Shown piece by piece: positions 9,136 through 20,518 of a stretch of 64,000 nt of DNA. Source of the DNA: Turbatrix aceti (taxonomy: Eukaryota > Nematoda > Chromadorea > Rhabditida > Panagrolaimidae); the NCBI GenBank assembly GCA_963969345.1, contig OZ017769.1, positions 682,001 to 746,000 on the forward strand, given 5' to 3'. The notes beneath the pieces were generated by a model. The model was not told the origin of the DNA, made no database searches, and saw only the letters and a program-made list of their open reading frames with translations. Each line of letters starts with the position of its first letter. Within the stretch, counting starts at the first letter, position 1. A program made the position numbers and the translations under genes.

Positions 9136-11558
9136 TTTTTTTCTTTTTTCTCGTTTTTTACCAAGTTTTTTATGAACTGCTAGCTGGTAAAATATAAAAC
9201 TTTTTGGGTTTCAATTTTTGGATCAGCCAAAAGGGGATGGTTATTGGTTGTATTCATCAGCCGTTCTTTGTCCACGTGCACTATGAATTTTTTATTTTTG
9301 TTATTGAAAAAAAGAGAGTTGACACACCTATTTTGAATTAATTAATTACCTGTCTGTTTGTAATCGGGATAAATTTTTACGCCTCAAATTCAGGAAGTTA
9401 ATGTAAAAACAAAAAGCCCAAGGAAATCTGCTGTTACGATGGAAAACTTTTGATGCTCCATAAAAAATTACAAAAATTGCTCCAATTTATCCTATGACTC
9501 AATAAGTTTATTATGGTAACGCAGGGAGCCCTTGTTGCAAAGCTGTATATTTTTTTCTAATTGTTGACACATTTGTTATAAATAGAGTGTCAGTTACGAT
9601 AAACATAGTTTTGATCAAAAAAAATATACAAGTCTTTATATAATCATAAATATGTAGCGTTCTGTAACTTCAAAATTTATTTAATTTATTGTTTATTATT
9701 GCTCAACGATAACGACCAACATGATCGGAGTAATATTACATAATTGCAAGGTTGTGCTGATGGCAAACTAGCACAAGATGCGAACCAACAACACTACACG
9801 CTAACCAAACAGCGGAGTATCGGACATCGGGCAGCCGCCGCGGGTGTTGTCAGTCATCTTTAGGAAATGTCTCACTAACAAAGGATTACCAGATCCTGAA
9901 AGGATGACTTTCACCCCCTCCCTTCACCTTGTCACCACCTGAAAATCATCAAATCAAATGGGGCATAGGCAAAGAGAGACCAAACGTGTGTAATTTATCT
10001 CCTATCAACTGACTGACTAACTCTCCCTCTAAATGAGAAGGGATTTTGCAATCACGTTTTTCCTCCATCCACCGCCGTGTTGATTTTACGTTCCATTCAT
10101 TTTGACACAGCTTGGACAAGCCAAGCGACAACTTGCCAGACTTTATGCCTTCATCACGGCCCTCACTCAGCCTAGGGCAGAATGGCTGAGTTATTGATTG
10201 CCGCCTGTCCCGACTGCAGCGTAGGGATAGGCAAAAGCGAAAGAAGAAGCATTAGCGGTAGGCCGAGGGACAAGTGAGAGTCGCCGCCGAGACTCATCAT
10301 CATCGTTTTGATCGACCGAAGATTTTTTAGACGAATGGATATATCAATTTTGTACAATCGAGTTGTAATTGCCTACTTCCCAGCTTATTTGCTTTTGATA
10401 TACTGTTTTTTATTCGATAACTCAAGTTTTTGGTTTTATACCGCTGCGGGCAAAAACTTTATTTGATGCGCTTTATAATACTTTTTCAATGCTGTAGGGT
10501 CCATGTTGTATATAACTTTTGTATCTTTTTCAACTTGGTTTATATCAAAGAATGATTTTATTTTTCGTACCGAGTTTTTGACATCTGACGCATGTCTGTT
10601 CATGAAAAAAATGCATTGTTTGTTCAAAAAAATAATTGTTTTTCGCTGTGTATTTCACGCGATACACGCTGGGTACACTTGTTACAAAACATGTATCACG
10701 TGAGCGTTACACGAATTGATTTAACGATACGCATTTTTCAAAATTGCTTTCGACGAGTCAGGGAGACACCTTTAGCCCTCGGAAATTCGTCAAATCAAAT
10801 TTTCACAAAACAAAAAAAATACTAGCACTCGTTTAAGTCTACAGATTTTTATCGATCGTTTTTTTCACATTAAGTCAAAACCGGGACCTTGCTAAATTCC
10901 ACAATCGCTAATATTTAGAATGGACATGCCGGTCCCCCGTCTAATGCCCTGAAACACCCCCTCCGTGGGCTTACGTCGTCGTTGGCGTCGCCCATTACCT
11001 CGTTTGGTTGGTAGACGGGAGTCTATATGTGCTCGTGCTTGGCCGGTTGTGCGTAACCCCGGGGGCCTTGGCTTCGGCCTGAAAACCCTTATATCACGAC
11101 CACGTGCCTTGAAGCCGGCCGAGAGTGAGTGCTCCGACCACTACAGTGGTGTGTCGTGTCGGTACACCACCCACTTTGGGAAAGAAGACGAAGAAGAAAC
11201 GGCCTCGGAATGACTTGGGTTGGTTGGCCCAATACAATAGATGACTTAATCCGTCTCTTACTGTGTCGTTTGCCCTATTGTCTTTTTTTTCGCCGAGGCT
11301 TGCAAGCTTGCGTGTTTGTTTTTGTCTTCTTTTTTTTAACTCATTTGTCAACTTTTTTTTTAAATACTTGAAGGCCAAAGACATCCACAACAACGTTGCA
11401 ATCGCAGAATCAGCGTCCAAGTATTGATGAAATCACATACCACAACGAAGTTCACCCCCACTCTTTTCCTACCAAATCACCACCACTGCCGGGCACCACC
11501 TACGACAACGACACGCTGAGGGTCATCATCCGACGAAGACGCGCTACACGCATGTACG
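9136..11558. other. Intergenic, AT-rich, 2.4 kb
   Basis: No exon, RNA gene or clear repeat recognised. A GC-richer patch at about 10935-11215 stands out from its AT-rich surroundings but matches no tRNA or rRNA that I know. The last few hundred bases presumably hold the promoter and 5' UTR of the receptor gene that follows. Confidence 0.4.
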
Positions 11559-14500
11559 ATGCTTGCCGCGGCGTCGGCAGCCGCGTTGCTCGCCTCCTGC
11601 CTGTTGCTCGTCGGTATCGATGCTAATAAGGATGCTGCGAGACTGTTTGAAGACCTCATGGCTGATTACAACAAACTCGTTCGACCCGTGGATAACAATA
11701 CCGATACAGTCGTTGTCAAGTTTAAGTTAAAGCTTTCGCAGCTACTGGATGTGGTGAGTGTTTGATTCAAAAAAATTTTTATTTTTTTTGAAAAATAATT
11801 ACCTTCATTTTTTCGAAAACAATCCAAATTTTTTTTTGTGTCCCATATACTCTACAAAGGCCACCCTATCCCAGTCTGTCACGTATACGTGATATATGTT
11901 TCACAGTTTGGAAAAAGCGAACATTCCGGTTCCGTCCAGGCTTCCGGGTACTTGAGTACTAGCAAATTCGCATCTTTTACTCTTTTTCTTCTTTTCATAT
12001 TTTTTACACTTCACTATTTTTGCTCTATTGGGAATTTTATTGACTCGAGAGTTATGGGTCTCAAAAAAAGGCCCTGCCGCCAGTGCTTTCTTTTTCAGCA
12101 GTCACGCATAAAAGGAAGCAATGGGTATTTTTTTGGTTGTTATGATTTTTGACTTGTATAGGCCAGCTGCAAGCTGCCCGCTCACCATCACGGTACCGTG
12201 TGCACTCAAAAGAAAGCCCAAGGCCCCAAATATATGTAGTAATGGCTAGTAGTGCAATGGACTGCGACGGAAGGGACCTTAGACAACATAGGACCATTAG
12301 ACAGAGCCCCCCACGAACAACATACATATAAGCATGCCGAATAATGTTAATGCAAATTTATTGTTGTTGTGTTTGATGGTCTGCCAAAGCTTTGAGGGGG
12401 CTGTTCAGTCGGTGAAACACAAAGTAAATAATTGTTTTATAAAGTTACGATTTTTGGAAGTTTCGCTCACCCCAACAAAAATTTTAAAATATTGTATTGT
12501 AAACTTTCAGATTTCCAATACTAAATTTAAACAATTTTGAGCTGCCATTTAAAAACATTTCGGAACAAAAAAATTAGCCTGACAACTGTCTTTTTTTTGT
12601 TCAGTAACTTATCGAACACTTGTGTGCTTTGTGCTCAACGGCGGGGGAAAGCAATGTAGTTCTGATCAAATTACCAGAAAAAAACGGATAAGAACGTTGT
12701 TTTACATCTTCCTCTCTGATGCGTTCGGAAATAAAATAAATCACACACGCACACACACAAATTGTTACTCACTCTACGCTTCGGCATCAGATGATAGAGC
12801 TAATTTCTAAAAAGAAAAAAAAAATTGAAGGGACAAATTGCACAAAGCAAATCAATTTTTTTCTTTCAGCATGAAAAAAATCAAATCATGACGACAAATG
12901 TTTGGTTACAACACGTGAGTTTGTTTTTATGATTGTTAATGAAAATTGTATAAAACACATATTTTGTTCTCGCGAAAGTCTATAATAATTAGTCAGTTAT
13001 TTAAATCAAAGTTGAAGTCATCGATCACCTATGTCGACAGAAGGCAGTTGTGATTCATCACTTTGATGAAAGTTTGGAAGAAAAAAAACTTATCTAATCC
13101 ATCTGTCATTTCTCAAAAAAATCAGGGATTAAGGAACCATAAAATTATTTAAAATCACTTCTACAGAGTTGGACAGACCATAAACTCCGCTGGAATCCGG
13201 GGGATTACGGTGGCGTAACGGTACTCTACATTCCATCAGATATGATTTGGTTACCTGACATTGTGCTGTACAACAACGCCGATGGCAACTATCAGGTTAC
13301 TATTATGACGAAAGCCAAGGTGTCGTACAACGGCACTGTTGAATGGACGCCACCGGCTATCTACAAATCCATGTGCCAAATTGACATCGAGTGGTTCCCC
13401 CTTGATGCTCAGATGTGTGAGATGAAATTTGGTTCATGGACTTACGGCGGATTGGAGGTTGATCTCAAGCACAAGGACGCCCATAAACAACACGAAATCC
13501 AAGAACTCGTCATGGGCGTTGACGGAGAATACCTCGAAACGGTATGGGTAGTCGACGAAGGCATCGATCTTTCCGACTACTATCCGTCGGTTGAATGGGA
13601 TATCTTGCGCGTACCAGGTAAGCGACACGAAAAGCGATATCCCTGCTGCGAGGCTCCTTTTATCGATTTAACCTATGAAATACACCTTCGTCGCAAGACT
13701 CTCTTCTACACCGTAAACCTAATATTTCCATCCGTCGGTCATAGCTTTCTGACAATCCTTGTCTTCTACCTACCGTCGGGTGGTGGTGAGAAGATTTCAC
13801 TCTGTATCTCGATTCTGATTTCTTTAACTGTCTTCTTCTTGCTTCTTGTCGAAATTATCCCCTCTACGTCACTGGTTGTACCACTCATTGGAAAGTATCT
13901 TTTATTTACGATGGTATTGGTTACGTTATCAGTTGTTGTTACCGTAGTCACACTTGTAAGTTTTTTGTTCACAGGTGTCCAGGTGAACAAACTGACAGAT
14001 GAGATTTACAGAACGTGCATTACCGCGATCCGTCGACCCACACCATGCCTCAGTGGATCCGGACGGTATTTATCGATTTTTTACCATACTACCTCTTCAT
14101 GCGACGACCTCCTCCAAGCAACCTAGCAACAAGGAGTTCAGCAAATAATTCAGCAAAAAAACCCGGGTCTATAGTTGCTTCCGGACCGGTAGAGTGACTT
14201 ACAACAAAAAAATTTTTTAATTCTATTTTTCAGCTTTCACTGGTAGGAAACGGTAGTCGTAAAAAAGACTCCAGGCAAAGCTTTAGCATTCGTTCACGGG
14301 ATCACAATTATTCTGCGTTATTCGACCAGGTGCAGCAGTTTTTTTTGAACTTTTTTTTATTGTAAAACTTCAGATGGATTTTTTGTCCCCCAACTACGCC
14401 GGCGACGAGCCATCAGCCCATTCCTCTCTGAATGCAGGTCATCGGGGTAGTGCAAGCTCCAACTCCCAGCGGAGCAGTTCACAAAAAGATCATACGCCTA

Positions 14501-14762
14501 TGCAGTCTGCTGTCGATTCGGTTACCTACATCGCTGATCACCTCAAGAAAGAAGAAGAAGATCGACAGGTTGGACACTCTAATTATTATAAATTGGCGCC
14601 TTAAAACAGCAAAAAGTTTAGATCATAGAAGACTGGAAATACATTTCGGTGGTCATGGATCGAGTATTTTTGCTCATCTTTACGACAGCATGTGTTGTGG
14701 GTACAATACTTATCATCTTTCGGGCACCCAACATCTACGACACGACAGAGGCCCTCGCTTGA
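11559..14762 (+). CDS. Nicotinic acetylcholine receptor alpha-type subunit (UNC-38/UNC-63 group)
   Basis: Seven exons (11559-11753, 12870-12914, 13167-13955, 14012-14188, 14234-14329, 14374-14568, 14622-14762) encode 545 residues of a Cys-loop acetylcholine-gated cation channel subunit. Residues 1-22 form a signal peptide. The Cys-loop is [15 protein letters not shown]. The vicinal cysteines in KRYPCCEAP mark an alpha subunit that can supply the principal face of the ligand site. M1-M3 follow, with [21 protein letters not shown] as the pore-lining M2; M4 is in the last exon. The long insert between loop F and loop C ([14 protein letters not shown]...[19 protein letters not shown]) is characteristic of the nematode UNC-38/UNC-63 class. 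Intron 1 is 1.1 kb and the others are 40-250 bp. The exon 3 donor is GTAAGT at 13956; reading through it loses the conserved [15 protein letters not shown] block. Confidence 0.93.
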
Positions 14763-16593
14763 CGTTCGATCAAGTCGTCCGTCATCGACGCTTATGCCAA
14801 CTCTCCTCCTCCAACTCCTCCTCACATCGATGTTTTTAATAACTTTCGGTTTTTTTCTTTTTTTATGGGTGAATGGGTGTCGAAAAAAGAGTGACGATGC
14901 GTGTATACACAAAATTGGCAAACTAGGAAAATGGACTTTTTCAATTTGTTTGCCGATTTTGATTCTAGTAGATGCTTCAGACTCGTTGAACTGCCATGTT
15001 TTCTTGTTGGATCATCATTAACTAATAAATGTGTCTTCCCTTGACTGACAAATGTGGCGAAAACTCAGAACGTGACAAATCAATGCACCCAGTCAGCTCA
15101 GGCGGTCAGGTCAGATAGGGCTGTCACTTGCAGCCCCATCTCGCCACCGTCCACTTGACCAACCCCGCAAAGGGTGTGAATTGCATTTGTGTGCCGTTCC
15201 CGAGGGTGTACACCGTGGAAAATATTTTCCTTCTCACTATCTCCTGCACCGTGGACATGGACAACGCAACAAGTTTATCCAATCCCATCCGAGTAGAATG
15301 CGACAAGATAATGCTTGTTGGCAGGAAAACAGGACCCGAAATCGATGACAATTTCATATCACTTTGTCGACAGTGTGTTGAAAAAAAGTGTATTATTGTG
15401 CTTTTTGTCGGATTTTTTATTGAACATGTGGGGTGGATGTTTTTTGGTGTTCTGGGGGATCTTGTTTTGGTCCCCACCAAATCAGGAGGTGACAAAAATC
15501 CCCATACATCCTTCATCTCGCTCAAGTACCTCTCCAAAGTACCCTTTGTCTTTGATAATGCTTCGTTAATGTTGTAGGACACTTTGTTATTTGTCGTTCA
15601 TAAAACATCTCATTGTTCATTTCATTTGTTTCCCCCCAACCGGGCTGAACATACATCAAAACCCTCTTCGAACTTTTTAATCAAATTTTGTTGACCCTCC
15701 GGCTAACAGTGGGAAAGAAAGGAAGTTAAGGCAATGCGCACGCCGGGTTCCTCTTTTTTGTCGTTGGTAATGCAAACAAAGAGAAACCTGGCATATCAAT
15801 GAGATGAGTCCTGCGCCATGGATGTACTAAATAAAATCCGAGCCCCAAAGGCCATTAATGAACCTTCGTACTCTGCCACGTTTTTTTGGCGCACCCAATG
15901 ATTCTAAGATTTTTTTGGTCCCTTTGTTTTCAGAAAGGACATGATGGCTGGCTTACTTACTTAGTAGTGATGGGCCAACCAGGCTATGTATCGTGGCACT
16001 AAGTCTGCTTTATGTGTCCTGATGGTTGGCGGGACCGCAGCCATCGGTAAGCCCTCCTTAACACCCCCCACAGAAGAAAGGGAAGAGCACAGAAAAGAGA
16101 AAACAATGCCCGCGCCGAGAACGTATGTATTTAGGGTATCTTGTAGCTAGTGACTAGATGAACAATCGATGGTTCCTATTAATTCCAACAAAGATTTGTC
16201 CTAGACGGCACTTTTGCCGTTTAAAAATCATTCATCCCTTCCATTTTTTGCTTCAACAACGTAGACATATATTTACGATACCTCAACATCCTTGTTTTCA
16301 TTTTCATGCCCAAATAAAATATAGGCTTCAAAGAAGTTTGCCCAATTGAACAGAACGGCATTTCTCCACTTATAGCCCCCTCCCCTCTCCTCCAAGATGA
16401 CAGGTGTCCATTGAAGCAGACAGACCTTGCCGTGGGGAGCATCTGACTGCCTGCATCTCTTGGTGTGCCAAAAAGTTAATGCCCGCCTGATTAGCCGTCA
16501 ATAACGCAGTTTGTGCGACAAAACTTTTAATCGCGGACTTTGGCTTGTAGAACAAATAAATTCCGTGTCGTCTGACGTATCCGATTCCTTGCC
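14763..16593. other. Intergenic between receptor genes 1 and 2
   Basis: 1.8 kb. Near 15124-15582 both strands are open for about 150 codons; neither product resembles a known family, and no splice signals favour one, so I do not call a gene. The rest shows no supported feature. Confidence 0.4.
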
Positions 16594-16654
16594 ATGCAGA
16601 TTACTACTTTGTTTGGTATTTCACTGGCCTTATTCATCGCAGGTTTTATCAAAG
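16594..16654 (+). other. Candidate first exon A (signal peptide) for receptor genes 2 or 3
   Basis: ATG at 16594 opens a hydrophobic leader (MQITTLFGISLALFIAGFIK) that ends with one extra base before the donor GTGAGT at 16655. Phase 1 is exactly what the acceptors of both downstream non-alpha receptor genes need (17999 and 20519). It lies 1.3 kb upstream of gene 2's second exon. Another such exon lies at 17283. I infer alternative first exons, or one exon for each gene. Confidence 0.65.
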
Positions 16655-17282
16655 GTGAGTTTTTGAAAACGTTTTTTAAAAATTCAATAACAAAACGCAA
16701 AAAAAATTTGCGATCGTAAAGTTAATGTGTTGTGTTTAAATATTTGTGTGTGTGTTAATTGGTTCCTCTCCCAGGACTTATCACAATCCCACAGCCCCAA
16801 GTTATTGGCAAACAGGAACGGATGAAGACAATTAAGGCGATATAATATTTCTACTTCCCATCTCCACTATTTTTTTCTTTTTTTGGAAGAAAAATGAGTG
16901 TCCCTCATCCTCCAAACTCCGCCCTTCGCTGAAACAAAAAAGCGTGGCCGCCATGAGGCATCACGCCGCCGCCACCGCCGCCGCCGCCAGGCCGGTCGCT
17001 ACACTGTCACCCGGCTTACTGCCGTCCCCAAGAACCCTAGCAAGTCTTCGGCGCAGGAGAAAGAAAAGTGGGAAAGCGGTAATTCAATCACGCCTAGTCC
17101 TCTCCCATCTGTTCTCTCCCGTAATCAAAGTCATCCACCCAAAAAGAAGGCGCCTGACACAAACTTCTCGTGTTCACGCTACGTGGCTTTGTTGTGGTCG
17201 TCTGCAAGTCTTGGCACACTTTTTTTGGGAAGGCAAGTGGGAGGACTGTTATCCTACTGGCCTATCTAAGAATTAGTTCAGC
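16655..17282. other. Spacer between the two candidate signal-peptide exons
   Basis: It contains an open frame of Arg/Ala-rich codons around 16898-17269 driven by a GCC-repeat tract (about 16970-16990), which I regard as chance. It may be intronic or promoter sequence for exon 17283-17367. Confidence 0.4.
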
Positions 17283-19948
17283 ATGAATCAAGATATTGTT
17301 TTCAAAACGCTTTGGTTACTGTCATCATTGTTATTTTTGGTTGTTTCGCAAGATGTTGCCGAGATCGGTGAGTAACTTTCGCTAATAACCTGTTAAGTTT
17401 AGAACACTTGAAATATAAAAATGTGTATCGTTTTTTTTTGAAAAAAATGTTTCGTTTTTTGCTAATGGTTACAAAAAGTGTGTCTCATGCAACATACAAA
17501 TTGTTTTAACCAAAAACGCTCTTTTTTTCAACAAACGACGCACATTTAATTCATTGATGAATACAAAATAAACATCCATGTGAGTTACCAAAAATACGCC
17601 CGGCAGGTGCAGCACATGAATGACCTATTATATTTTTGATGCACATAATCGCGCTTTTATCAAATGAAATAAACGGTACCGCAACTTTCGGAATGTCATT
17701 TGCGTTTTTTTGCGATTCAACGAAAATTGAATTTTTTATGCTAAAAAATACCAAATCTGTCAGTAGTCAAAGCTGATGCTTCTTCGTTCGCCGGAGAAAT
17801 CTCAAGAGACTCACAAGGTCAGGATTGACAGATCGTTGACATCCCATCCCGGAGGCACAAAGAAAAAAAAGACGCCCGCAGTTTTTTTGTTGTGTTCGCT
17901 CGCGAGTACAACCGGAAGCAGTAAAAATAACCCCTTCTCATTTTGGAACTCATATATTTTTTATAAAGAGAATCAGGTCACATGCTCTAAAATTCCAGAA
18001 GGCCCAACAAATGAGGACGAAGAACGCCTCATCATCGACATGTTCAAGGACTACAACAGCCTAGTTCGTCCCTCACCGTGTCACAACTCAACTGTCGTCT
18101 ACATTGAATTCGGCATGGCTATGATTCTGCTCATCAACGTGGATGAAAAAAACCAAATCATGCAGACCAACGTCTGGCTGACACTCAAGTGGAATGACTG
18201 CGAATTTCACTGGGATCCACGGGATTACGGGGGTATCCAATCTATGCGCGTTCCACAAGACAGGGTCTGGGTGCCTGATATTGTGCTGTTCAACAACGCA
18301 GACGGCAACTACGAAGTCTCTTACCATAGTAATGTTGTCGTCGATCACAGAGGTGACGTTATCTGGGTGCCTCCGGCTATCTACAAGTCCTCCTGTCGCA
18401 TAGACGTCGAATTCTTCCCCTTCGACGAGCAAACATGTCATCTAATTTTCGGATCATGGACTTATGACTCGTCAGAGGTCAAACTCAGGTGGTACATGAA
18501 TAAGCGGTGGGTTGAGCTTGAAGACTACAGCTACAGCGGAATTTGGGATGTCATGGATGTTCCGGGACAACTCGTAGACAAGCAATCGAGAATTGAGTTT
18601 CAAATTGTCATTCGGAGAAAGACGCTCTTCTACACTGTAATTCTTATTATTCCGACAGTGCTTATGGCTTTTCTGTCTATGATGGTCTTCTACCTCCCAG
18701 CAGAGTGTTCCGAAAAGATCACTCTGGGAATCAGTATCCTCCTTGCCTTGGTTGTGTTCCTCTTGCTGGTATCAAAGATTCTGCCTCCGACAAGCGATAC
18801 AATACCACTCATGGCTAAGTATTTACTACTGACTTTTGTACTCAACATCGTAACTATTACTGTAAGTTCAGAATCTGAATCTCAGATATGCCAGAATCAA
18901 TGTTGTCGGGTACCTGAAAAAGACCAGACTTAGTTCTGATTCAGGTACTCAACAACACAAATCATACTAATTTCTTAAACGTATCGCTGTCATAATTAAA
19001 CGTATCTAGGCGACAGTAATCATCATCAACGTTTACTTCCGATCCGCAACAACGCACCACATGCCGGATTTTGTCCGTACTCTTTTTCTTCATTTTCTGC
19101 CAACACTTTTGATGATGAAACGACCAGAACGAATTCCAATCTTCAACGGATACTTTGTCGAAGAATACTGCGCCGAGGAAATATTTGATGCAAGTAGGTT
19201 ATCCCCCCGTCTGCACGAATCTGACCCCCTATCGCGTCCCTAGGTCTCATCATGCCCTCGATCGCGGCAACCATCCTGCCATTCTCCGATGTCGCCAGAC
19301 GTACAGTAGCTGTAAAAAACAACACAACACTCAAAAAAGGCAATCAAGATTCGTCAAAAGAAAAGCTCAACAAGTCGCGGCTTAATGAATTCAGAAATAA
19401 GTTTTCCCTGGTCCAGAGGACTGTCAGTGTGGATGCCATATCAAACGGCCCGACAGCGAGTGACTCATCCCGATTCGCGGAAAAGGCGGGCCTCATTCGA
19501 GCACTAGACCCCACGATCAGAAATTCCGGAGCATCGGCACGGACTGACTTGCTCAAGTACACACTCGCAGGGTCCGCCGGACCGACCGGGGGAACGGCGA
19601 ACGCAGAGGACAACGCGCAAGTCAGCTACGAAGCGAGGGTATCAAAAGAGCTGAGGGCCACCGTTGAGTCCATCGCTTTCATCGCTGAGCACATGAAAGC
19701 TGAGATCAATGACAAAAAAGTGAGTGCAGATTTAAAATTCTAATAACCCCTCACTCCAGGTTCGAGACGACTGGAAGTACGTTGCCATGGTCATCGACAG
19801 GCTCCTCCTCGTCATATTCTTCGGTATCACGCTCGGCGGAATCGTCGGCATCATCTTTTCCGCGCCAAATGTTTTTGACTTTGTTGACCAACCAAAAATC
19901 ATTCGACGACTCATTGCACAGGCTAAAATCGACGCCGGTCTTTCCTAG
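17283..19948 (+). CDS. Nicotinic acetylcholine receptor non-alpha subunit (UNC-29/ACR-2/ACR-3 group), gene 2
   Basis: Exons 17283-17367 (signal peptide, candidate B), 17999-18861, 19010-19193, 19244-19719 and 19760-19948 give 598 residues; with exon A at 16594 instead, 590. The extracellular domain has NVDEKNQIMQTNVW, the Cys-loop CRIDVEFFPFDEQTC, and SGIWDVMDVPGQL leading into M1. There is no vicinal Cys pair in loop C, so it is a non-alpha subunit. M1-M3 are highly conserved ([20 protein letters not shown]), and the M2 start SEKITLGISILL fits a cation channel. M4 is in the last exon (DDWKYVAMVIDRLLL). Exon 2 must stop at GTAAGT (18862); read-through breaks the NVYFRSATTHHMPDF block. It is in tandem with two other subunits and 0.6 kb upstream of gene 3. 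Confidence 0.9.
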
Positions 19949-20030
19949 TGTCTATACGAGGTTTTGTATCGTAAATATTGATTGGAATAAAGCATGTTCA
20001 GTTTTTTTAACTCGATGAAAGTTAGAAAAA

Positions 20031-20095
20031 ATGAATCCAAAATCGTTTTTTAGACACTACGGGATCAGAAGATAAAGAGCGACTGATTGTCGATA
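20031..20095 (+). repeat. Broken duplicate of the start of receptor gene 3's second exon
   Basis: Bases 20031-20095 repeat 20495-20560 almost exactly: acceptor region, TTTTTTAG, then the exon start (GACACTACGGGATCAGAAGAT), with one codon changed from GAA to AAA. The copy then runs into unrelated sequence at GATAGCATTCGG, so it cannot act as a complete exon. The two copies flank a small inverted-repeat element. Confidence 0.85.
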
Positions 20096-20099
20096 GCAT

Positions 20100-20496
20100 T
20101 CGGACAGTTTACCCCCAGACAGTTTACGGACAAAAGTTTACAGACAAGTCATTAATTTGAATACACATTTTTTTGGTCAGTAACGCATATTTTGAAGCAA
20201 AAAGCGGCACAAAGATCGAAAAGCGGCCGTTCGAGTGATCAGCGCAAAACATCAACAAGAGATTTGCGCGCCATGTTTTGCAGTTATTAGGTCAACTCAA
20301 CAGCTGAAAACAACACTAAAGCAGTCTCCGCCCGCATTGACCATTTATGCTCCGCCTGCAGTTATTCAATTTCTGTCCTAATAAAAAGAGTCCGAACTCA
20401 TTCAATTTTTTTTTGAATTTTCAGCTTGGATACATTGCCATTTGGAAAACTGACCTGTCTGTAAACTGTCGGGGGGAAAACTGTCTGAGGGTAAAT
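20100..20496. mobile_element. Small element with imperfect ~45-bp terminal inverted repeats
   Basis: The left end near 20107 (TTTACCCCCAGACAGTTTAC) and the inverse of the right end near 20494 (TTTACCCTCAGACAGTTTTC) match over about 45 bases with small gaps; both continue to GTTTACAGACA. About 390 bp, no coding capacity. It sits immediately before the second exon of receptor gene 3 and between the two copies of that exon's start. Confidence 0.65.
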
Positions 20497-20518
20497 GAAT
20501 ACAAAAACATTTTTTTAG

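Noticed and set aside
10935..11215. GC-richer island suspected to be an rRNA or tRNA gene
   Set aside because: No tRNA cloverleaf or 5S-like blocks found; its 92-residue reading is Arg-rich chance coding.
13956..14126. Read-through continuation of receptor gene 1 exon 3
   Set aside because: It is intronic and shifted; splicing 13955 to 14012 gives the conserved M3-loop sequence instead.
15124..15582. Open frames of ~150 codons on both strands at the same place
   Set aside because: Neither product has a recognisable domain, there are no supporting splice sites, and overlapping openness suggests base composition rather than coding.
16898..17269. Arg-rich frame between the two receptor leader exons
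   Set aside because: It is driven by a GCC repeat, with no signal peptide, domain or splice logic.
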